NCBI RefSeq assembly: GCF_000696575.1
Contig: NZ_JMSQ01000039.1
Location: forward strand, 171,759 to 235,758
Direction of reading: 5' to 3'
Length of the DNA: 64,000 nt
From: Siccibacter colletis
GTDB lineage: Bacteria > Pseudomonadota > Gammaproteobacteria > Enterobacterales > Enterobacteriaceae
In this document: piece by piece, positions 59,103 through 64,000 of the stretch
Layout of the letters: every line of letters begins with the position of its first letter
How positions within the stretch are numbered: position 1 is the stretch's first letter
Program-made: the position numbers and the translations under genes
Notes under the pieces: model-generated
Told to the model about the DNA's origin: nothing
The model's input: only the letters and a program-made list of their open reading frames with translations
The model's database searches: none

Positions 59103-60092
59103 ATGGTCTCACAACTCACTGACGCATTTGCGCGTAAGTTTTATTACTTACGTCTGTCGATCACCGACGTCTGCAACTTTCGTTGCACCTACTGTCTGCC
59201 GGATGGCTACAAGCCCGGCGGCGTCACCAATAAAAGCTTTCTGAATCTCGATGAAATTCGTCGGGTGACCCGCACCTTTGCCGCGCTCGGCACTGAGAAA
59301 GTGCGCCTCACCGGTGGCGAACCCTCGCTGCGCCGCGATTTCACCGATGTGATTGCGGCGGTGCGTGAAAACGCCGCCATCCGCCAGATTGCGGTCACCA
59401 CCAACGGCTACCGTCTGGCGCGCGACGTGGCGCAGTGGCGCGATGCCGGTCTGACCGCCATTAACGTCAGCGTCGACAGCCTCGACGCGCGTCAGTTTCA
59501 CGCCATCACCGGTCAGGACAAATTCCATCAGGTGATGGCCGGCATCGATGCCGCCTTTGACGCCGGTTTTGAGCGGGTGAAGGTCAATACCGTATTGATG
59601 CGCGACGTGAACCATCACCAGCTCGACACCTTCCTTAACTGGATCCAGCCGCGCCCGATTCAGTTACGCTTTATCGAACTGATGGAGACCGGCGAGGGCA
59701 GCGAGCTGTTCCGCAAGCATCACCTCTCCGGCGCGGTGCTGCGCGATGAGCTGCTGCGTCGCGGCTGGATCCGCCAGCTGCGCAGCCGCAGCGATGGCCC
59801 GGCGCAGGTGTTTTGCCACCCGGACTACGCCGGTGAAATCGGCCTCATCATGCCCTACGAAAAAGATTTCTGCGCCAGCTGCAATCGCCTGCGCGTGTCG
59901 TCTGTCGGCAAGCTGCACCTGTGCCTGTTCGGCGATGGCGGGGTGGATCTTCGCGAGCTGCTGCAGGACGACAGCCAGCAGGCTGCGCTGGAAGCCCGCA
60001 TTGCCGGGGCGCTCAGCCACAAAAAGCAGACGCACTTCCTGCATCAGGGCAATACCGGCATCACCCAGAACCTGTCGTATATCGGCGGCTAA
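59103..60092 (+). CDS. moaA: GTP 3',8-cyclase MoaA
   Basis: 329 residues from ATG 59103 ([18 protein letters not shown]), the E. coli length; a GTG two codons earlier is inside the riboswitch edge. Radical SAM motif CNFRCTYC, a C-terminal second [4Fe-4S] site in [18 protein letters not shown] that binds GTP, and the C-terminal Gly-Gly tail. First step of molybdopterin synthesis. Leads moaABCDE under riboswitch control. Confidence 0.98.
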   Translation: MVSQLTDAFARKFYYLRLSITDVCNFRCTYCLPDGYKPGGVTNKSFLNLDEIRRVTRTFAALGTEKVRLTGGEPSLRRDFTDVIAAVRENAAIRQIAVTTNGYRLARDVAQWRDAGLTAINVSVDSLDARQFHAITGQDKFHQVMAGIDAAFDAGFERVKVNTVLMRDVNHHQLDTFLNWIQPRPIQLRFIELMETGEGSELFRKHHLSGAVLRDELLRRGWIRQLRSRSDGPAQVFCHPDYAGEIGLIMPYEKDFCASCNRLRVSSVGKLHLCLFGDGGVDLRELLQDDSQQAALEARIAGALSHKKQTHFLHQGNTGITQNLSYIGG

Positions 60093-60112
60093 CCGCGCCG
60101 CAAGGAGAGATC

Positions 60113-60625
60113 ATGAGCCAGCCCAGCGCTGAATTTATTCCGCTTAATATCGCTATTCTGACGGTGTCTAACCGCCGCACGGACGAAGACGATACCTCCG
60201 GCCACTATCTGCGCGACGCCGCGACCGACGCCGGGCATCTGGTGGTGGACAACGCCATCGTGAAAGAGAACCGCTACGCCATCCGCGCGCAGGTCTCCGC
60301 CTGGATTGCCCATGATGAGGTGCAGGTGGTGCTGGTAAATGGCGGCACCGGCTTTACCGAAGGCGACCAGGCACCGGAAGCGCTGCTGCCGCTGTTTGAC
60401 CGCGAAGTTGAAGGGTTCGGCGAAGTGTTCCGCATGCTCTCGTATGAAGAGATCGGCACCTCGACGCTGCAGTCGCGGGCGCTGGCGGGCGTGGCTAACC
60501 GCACGCTGATTTTCGTGATGCCCGGTTCGACCAAAGCCTGCACCACCGCCTGGGAAAACATCATCGCGCCGCAGCTCGATGCCCGAACCCGCCCCTGTAA
60601 TTTCCATCCCCACCTGAAGAGATAG
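60113..60625 (+). CDS. moaB: molybdopterin adenylyltransferase-family protein MoaB
   Basis: 170 residues from ATG 60113, with AAGGAGAG upstream, the E. coli length; the longer frame from 59921 overlaps moaA and is rejected. MogA/MoaB fold: ILTVSNRRTDEDDTSGHYL, VVLVNGGTGFTEGDQAPEAL, FVMPGSTKAC. In enterobacteria its contribution is minor because MogA performs the adenylylation. 3 bases before moaC. Confidence 0.96.
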   Translation: MSQPSAEFIPLNIAILTVSNRRTDEDDTSGHYLRDAATDAGHLVVDNAIVKENRYAIRAQVSAWIAHDEVQVVLVNGGTGFTEGDQAPEALLPLFDREVEGFGEVFRMLSYEEIGTSTLQSRALAGVANRTLIFVMPGSTKACTTAWENIIAPQLDARTRPCNFHPHLKR

Positions 60626-60628
60626 GTT

Positions 60629-61114
60629 ATGTCACAACTTACGCACCTGAACGAGGCGGGTGAAGCGCATATGGTGGACGTATCCGCCAAAGCGGAAACC
60701 GTGCGCGAAGCGCGGGCCGAAGCCTTTATCACCATGGCGCCGCAGACGCTGGCGATGATCCTCGACGGCAGTCACCACAAGGGTGACGTGTTCGCCACCG
60801 CGCGCATTGCCGGCATTCAGGCCGCCAAGCGCACCTGGGATTTGATACCGCTTTGCCATCCGCTGCTGCTCAGCAAAGTGGAAGTGCAGCTGCAGGCCGA
60901 GCCGGCGCACAACCGCGTGCGCGTGGAGTCCCTGTGCCGCCTCTCGGGGAAAACTGGCGTGGAGATGGAAGCCCTGACCGCCGCATCGGTGGCGGCGCTG
61001 ACCATCTACGACATGTGTAAAGCGGTGCAGAAAGATATGGTGATTGGTCCGGTGCGCCTGCTGGCGAAATCCGGTGGCAAATCCGGCGACTTTAAGGCGG
61101 ACGACCATGATTAA
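60629..61114 (+). CDS. moaC: cyclic pyranopterin monophosphate synthase MoaC
   Basis: 161 residues, the E. coli length. Conserved [37 protein letters not shown] and the catalytic Lys-Ser region [17 protein letters not shown]. It completes the rearrangement begun by MoaA to give cPMP. It overlaps moaD by 8 bases. Confidence 0.98.
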   Translation: MSQLTHLNEAGEAHMVDVSAKAETVREARAEAFITMAPQTLAMILDGSHHKGDVFATARIAGIQAAKRTWDLIPLCHPLLLSKVEVQLQAEPAHNRVRVESLCRLSGKTGVEMEALTAASVAALTIYDMCKAVQKDMVIGPVRLLAKSGGKSGDFKADDHD

Positions 61115-61352
61115 CGTGCTGTTTTTTGCCCAGGTGCGCGAGCTTATCGGCTGCGATAACCTGCAGGTGGAGGGCGACTACGCGACGGTTGAGGCGCTGC
61201 GTGCTGAACTGGCAACGCGCGGTGATCGCTGGGCGCTGGCGCTGGAGAGCGGCAAGCTGCTGGCGGCGGTAAATCAGACGCTGGTGCCGCTCGATCATGC
61301 CGTGCAGGCGGGCGATGAAGTGGCGTTTTTCCCACCGGTTACCGGAGGCTGA
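61107..61352 (+). CDS. moaD: molybdopterin synthase sulfur-carrier subunit MoaD
   Basis: 81 residues from ATG 61107 ([15 protein letters not shown]), the E. coli length; the longer frame from 61044 lies inside moaC. Ubiquitin-like fold ending FFPPVTGG; the terminal Gly becomes the thiocarboxylate that supplies sulfur. The stop abuts the moaE start. Confidence 0.97.
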   Translation: MINVLFFAQVRELIGCDNLQVEGDYATVEALRAELATRGDRWALALESGKLLAAVNQTLVPLDHAVQAGDEVAFFPPVTGG

Positions 61353-61805
61353 ATGGAACAGACCCGCATCCGCGTCGGCCATGCGCCTTTCAGCGTCGGC
61401 GACGAGTACCAGTGGCTGGCCGCCTGTGGCGAAGATGGCGCGGTGGTCACCTTTACCGGCAAAGTGCGCAACCATAACCTCGGCGATAACGTCACCGCCC
61501 TGACGCTGGAGCACTATCCGGGCATGACCGAAAAGGCGCTGGCGGAGATCGTGGCTGAAGCCCGGTCACGCTGGCCGCTGACCCGCGTCACGCTTATTCA
61601 CCGCATCGGCGAGCTGAAAACCGGTGAAGAGATCGTGTTTGTCGGCGTCACCGGCGCGCATCGCGGTGCGGCCTTTGATGCTGCCGAGTTTATGATGGAC
61701 TATCTGAAAACCCGCGCCCCGTTCTGGAAGCGCGAAGCCACGCCTGAGGGCGAGCGCTGGGTCGATGCGCGGCAGAGTGACAAGGATGCCGCCGGACGCT
61801 GGTAG
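61353..61805 (+). CDS. moaE: molybdopterin synthase catalytic subunit MoaE
   Basis: 150 residues, the E. coli length. Core motifs GAVVTFTGKVRNHN, LTLEHYPGMTEKAL, VTLIHRIGELKTGEEIVFVGVTGAHRGAAFDAAEFMMDYLKT and the Lys in APFWKREATPEG. With MoaD it converts cPMP to molybdopterin. Last gene of moaABCDE, 80 bases before ybhL. Confidence 0.98.
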   Translation: MEQTRIRVGHAPFSVGDEYQWLAACGEDGAVVTFTGKVRNHNLGDNVTALTLEHYPGMTEKALAEIVAEARSRWPLTRVTLIHRIGELKTGEEIVFVGVTGAHRGAAFDAAEFMMDYLKTRAPFWKREATPEGERWVDARQSDKDAAGRW

Positions 61806-61885
61806 CGGGCGACTTTTATCAGATGTGTTAGTCTTAAGGCACAGGGGCGCTTCGCCCGGTGTTCATTGATATCAAAGGAGCCATC

Positions 61886-62593
61886 ATGGATCGATATCCA
61901 CACTCTAACGGCACTATTGTTCAGGGCCGCAGCGGTCTGCAAACCTATATGGCGCAGGTCTACGGCTGGATGGCCTCCGGGCTGTTCCTGACCGCATTCA
62001 TCGCCTGGTATGCGGCCAATACTCCGGCGGTGATGCAGTTCGTCTTCGCCAGTAAGATCACCTTCTTCGGGCTTATCATCGCCCAGCTGGCGCTGGTGTT
62101 CGTGATCTCAGGCCTGGTGCATAAGCTGAGCGGCGCGGTCGCCACCTCGCTGTTTATGCTCTACTCCGCGCTTACCGGCCTGACGATGGCGAGTATTTTT
62201 CTCGTCTACACCTACAGCTCTATCGCCAGCACCTTCGTGGTCGCCGGTGGGATGTTCGGTGCCATGAGCCTGTACGGCTACACCACCAAACGCGATCTGA
62301 GCGGCTTCGGTAACATTCTGTTTATGGCGTTGATCGGCATCGTGCTGGCGTCGCTGGTGAACTTCTGGCTCCAGAGCAAAGCGCTGATGTGGGCCGTGAC
62401 CTATATCGGGGTGGTGGTGTTTGTTGGCCTGACGGCATATGACACCCAGAAGCTGAAAAACATCGGTCAGCAGATTGACGTCAACGACCGCGAAAACCTG
62501 CGCCGCTACTCGATTGTGGGTGCGCTGACGCTGTATCTCGACTTCATCAACCTGTTCCTGATGCTGCTGCGCATATTCGGCAACCGCCGTTAA
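61886..62593 (+). CDS. ybhL: Bax inhibitor-1 family membrane protein YbhL
   Basis: 235 residues from ATG 61886 (MDRYPHSNGTIVQGR; E. coli 234), with AAAGGAG upstream. About seven transmembrane helices with the family motifs LQTYMAQVYGWMASGL, YSALTGLTMASIF, GYTTKRDLSGFGN and GLTAYDTQKLK. The bacterial relative BsYetJ is a pH-sensitive calcium leak channel; the role of YbhL is not established. A terminator follows; E. coli ybhM, normally next, is missing. Confidence 0.94.
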   Translation: MDRYPHSNGTIVQGRSGLQTYMAQVYGWMASGLFLTAFIAWYAANTPAVMQFVFASKITFFGLIIAQLALVFVISGLVHKLSGAVATSLFMLYSALTGLTMASIFLVYTYSSIASTFVVAGGMFGAMSLYGYTTKRDLSGFGNILFMALIGIVLASLVNFWLQSKALMWAVTYIGVVVFVGLTAYDTQKLKNIGQQIDVNDRENLRRYSIVGALTLYLDFINLFLMLLRIFGNRR

Positions 62594-62610
62594 GCCTAAT
62601 AAATCAGATA

Positions 62611-62638
62611 AACGCCGTGCTATTTGCGCGGCGTTTTT
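62611..62638 (+). terminator. ybhL terminator
   Basis: AACGCCGTGC-TATTT-GCGCGGCGTT (62611-62635) with five T at the end, 17 bases past the ybhL stop. Confidence 0.9.
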
Positions 62639-62650
62639 GTTTATACAGGA

Positions 62651-62686
62651 TTGTTTGTAGTCTGAATGAGGACTATATTCAGACTA
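62651..62686 (+). promoter_or_regulatory. toxin-antitoxin promoter with inverted-repeat operator
   Basis: A perfect 10-bp inverted repeat TAGTCTGAAT (62658-62667) / ATTCAGACTA (62677-62686) with a 9-base spacer overlaps a promoter with -35 TTGTTT (62651-62656), a 17-base spacer and -10 TATATT (62674-62679). The layout suits autorepression by the antitoxin or toxin-antitoxin complex. Confidence 0.75.
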
Positions 62687-62705
62687 TCACTTTAGGGAGA
62701 CTCTT

Positions 62706-62948
62706 ATGCGCGTAGAAACCATCAGCTATGTTAAAAAAAATGCGGCGACGCTCGAACTTGATGAACCCATCCTGGTGACGCAGAACGGCGTTCCGGCGTA
62801 TGTTATTGAGTCATGGGCAGCGCAGCAGCAACGTGAAAATGCGATTGCCTTGCTCAAAATGATGACCCTGTCTGAGCAGGACAAACTCGACGGCAACGTC
62901 ATGTCTAAAGAGGCACTTCTGGCGAGGATCGGCCAGTCACAGGATTGA
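62706..62948 (+). CDS. Phd/YefM-family antitoxin
   Basis: 80 residues from ATG 62706, after AGGGAGA. The N-terminal half has the Phd/YefM DNA-binding fold (MRVETISYVKKNAATLELDEPILVTQNGVPAYVIES); the C-terminal half is the charged tail that would wrap the toxin (LLKMMTLSEQDKLDGNVMSKEALLARIGQ). It would neutralise the next gene and repress the shared promoter. The pair stands where ybhM is found in E. coli. Specific family name within Phd/YefM not assigned. Confidence 0.88.
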   Translation: MRVETISYVKKNAATLELDEPILVTQNGVPAYVIESWAAQQQRENAIALLKMMTLSEQDKLDGNVMSKEALLARIGQSQD

Positions 62949-62962
62949 TTTCATCGGGACTG

Positions 62963-63301
62963 ATGATGACGCAAGTGAACACGAGTTTCGAATATACGCT
63001 CACGGTAAAAGTCTGCCTTGAGGACATCGCCTTTCACCTGACCCAACGTGGTGTTGAGCCACTCCCCCTTATCACGCGGCTGATTAACCAGTTTGAAGCG
63101 CGGGTAGGGTTTTTTCCGCTGAGCGCACAGGTTTGCCCGGAGCTGCTGCAGTTGGGTTGTGCGCGTTATCGCGAGTGCAACCTCGAAGAGGGGTATCGGG
63201 TGCTTTACAGCGTGGAAGGGCACCGTATCACCGCGCATGCTGTGCTGGCACAGCGGCAGGACATCAGGCAATTGTTGTTTAAGCGACTCATTCACCTCTG
63301 A
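62963..63301 (+). CDS. RelE/ParE-superfamily toxin
   Basis: 112 residues from ATG 62963. A second ATG at 62966 is better spaced from GGGA, and a TTG at 62945 overlapping the antitoxin stop (118 residues) is also in frame. The C-terminal part CNLEEGYRVLYSVEGHRITAHAVLAQRQDIRQLL is characteristic of the RelE/ParE fold, in which family members cut ribosome-bound mRNA or poison gyrase. Which target applies cannot be told. Cotranscribed with the antitoxin; a GC hairpin (GGGTGCG/CGCACCC) follows before the convergent ybhN. Confidence 0.82.
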   Translation: MMTQVNTSFEYTLTVKVCLEDIAFHLTQRGVEPLPLITRLINQFEARVGFFPLSAQVCPELLQLGCARYRECNLEEGYRVLYSVEGHRITAHAVLAQRQDIRQLLFKRLIHL

Positions 63302-63342
63302 ACCATCGGGTGCGACGCGTTAACGTGCCGCACCCGGTTCCA

Positions 63343-64000
63343 TCAGGTATTAGCCAGTTCTTTTTCGTTCTTCGCCCGCAGTTTCTTCGCCCGGCTTTCC
63401 AGCGCCAGGTAGCAGAAGATTGCCAGCAGCAGCGGCAGGAAGTAGTAGAGCACGCGGTAGGCCAGCAGCGAGGCGATGATCGTCCCCTGGCTGGTATGCT
63501 CCCCGGCCAGCAGGGCGATAAACACCGCCTCCAGCACGCCAATCCCGGCCGGGATATGCACAATCACCCCGGCGATGCTGCTCACCAGCAGGATCCCCAG
63601 TACGAAGAAGTAGTTCACATCCTGGCCCATCAGCAGCCAGATGATGGCGCCCATCGCCATCCAGTTAGCGCTGGAGATCACCAGCTGCACCACGGCAAAT
63701 TTGAACGACGGCAGCACCAGTTTCTGGCCTTTAATAGTCGCGTGACGGCGTTTAGCGAAGGCGCAGAACCAGAGATAAACCGCGATAATCGCCAGCAGCA
63801 CGATGCCGACAATGCGCAGAGTGCCGCCGTCGATATACCAGTGCGCCGGGAGCTTCACCACATCAAAGGTAAAGATCACCCCGCCGAGCAGAATGTAGCC
63901 CAGCCAGTTAGTGGAGATACTGAGTGAGAAAATGCGCGTGATGGTCGAGCTGGGCAGGCCGAGGCGGGAGTAAAGGCGATAGCGCATGCCAATACCGCCA
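63343..64000 (-). CDS. ybhN: YbhN, flippase-like (UPF0104/LPG synthase-type) membrane protein, partial
   Basis: The minus-strand frame is open through the right edge (...GGIGMRYRLYSRLGLPSST), so only the C-terminal ~218 residues of a ~318-residue protein are present. Six or so transmembrane segments, with the conserved HIPAGIGVLEAVFIALLAG motif near the end, place it in the lysylphosphatidylglycerol-synthase transmembrane family. In E. coli ybhN forms an operon with clsB and ybhP upstream, which would lie outside this window. Function unresolved. Confidence 0.93.
   Translation of the reverse strand, partial: GGIGMRYRLYSRLGLPSSTITRIFSLSISTNWLGYILLGGVIFTFDVVKLPAHWYIDGGTLRIVGIVLLAIIAVYLWFCAFAKRRHATIKGQKLVLPSFKFAVVQLVISSANWMAMGAIIWLLMGQDVNYFFVLGILLVSSIAGVIVHIPAGIGVLEAVFIALLAGEHTSQGTIIASLLAYRVLYYFLPLLLAIFCYLALESRAKKLRAKNEKELANT

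Overview
The window is chromosomal DNA of an Enterobacteriaceae member close to Enterobacter, Leclercia or Lelliottia. The inference rests on near-identity, recalled from memory, to the E. coli order gltA - sdhCDAB - sucABCD - cydABX - tol-pal - tRNA Lys/Val - nadA - aroG - gal - mod - bio - uvrB - moa. Several E. coli genes are missing (mngRAB between sucD and cydA; ybhDHIJ between pgl and ybhC; ybhM beside ybhL) and other genes sit at or near such points. No database search was possible; names rest on recognised motifs, lengths and gene order.

Layout. (1) 1-6.3 kb, minus strand: a type VI secretion effector island. It has a vgrG interrupted by a one-base frameshift, a lipase-type effector (tle), a lipoprotein that is probably its immunity partner (tli), and a second, N-terminally truncated tle copy that leaves the window. 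(2) 6.6-18.5 kb: citrate synthase facing the sdh-suc operon (succinate dehydrogenase, 2-oxoglutarate dehydrogenase E1/E2, succinyl-CoA synthetase), ending in an SdhX-like 3' UTR RNA. A palindromic intergenic repeat lies between sdhB and sucA. (3) 19-28 kb: cytochrome bd-I (cydABX, ybgE) and the Tol-Pal envelope machine (ybgC-tolQRAB-pal-cpoB). (4) 28.3-28.8 kb: five tRNAs (Lys, Val, Lys, Lys, Lys). (5) 29-34.5 kb: nadA-pnuC, zitB, ybgS, aroG, gpmA. (6) 34.7-39.1 kb: galETKM with both GalR operators. (7) 39.2-44.6 kb: molybdate regulation and uptake (modF, modE, modABC) with acrZ. (8) 44.6-49.2 kb: ybhA, pgl, ybhC, ybhB and a DJ-1-like gene. (9) 49.2-54.2 kb: divergent bioA / bioBFCD around a BirA operator. 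(10) 54.2-64 kb: an orphan ABC ATPase, uvrB, ybhK, the Moco riboswitch with moaABCDE, ybhL, a Phd/RelE-type toxin-antitoxin pair and the start of ybhN at the right edge.

Most of the window is conserved core genome with recognisable control sites: CRP, FNR, NadR, TyrR, Fur, GalR, ModE, BirA and LexA sites and the Moco riboswitch. The modABC and moaABCDE blocks are linked functionally, since molybdate taken up by ModABC feeds the cofactor whose precursor the Moa proteins make. The accessory and least explained parts are the VgrG/Tle/Tli island, the orphan UrtE-like ATPase with an altered signature motif, the DJ-1-like gene and the toxin-antitoxin pair.
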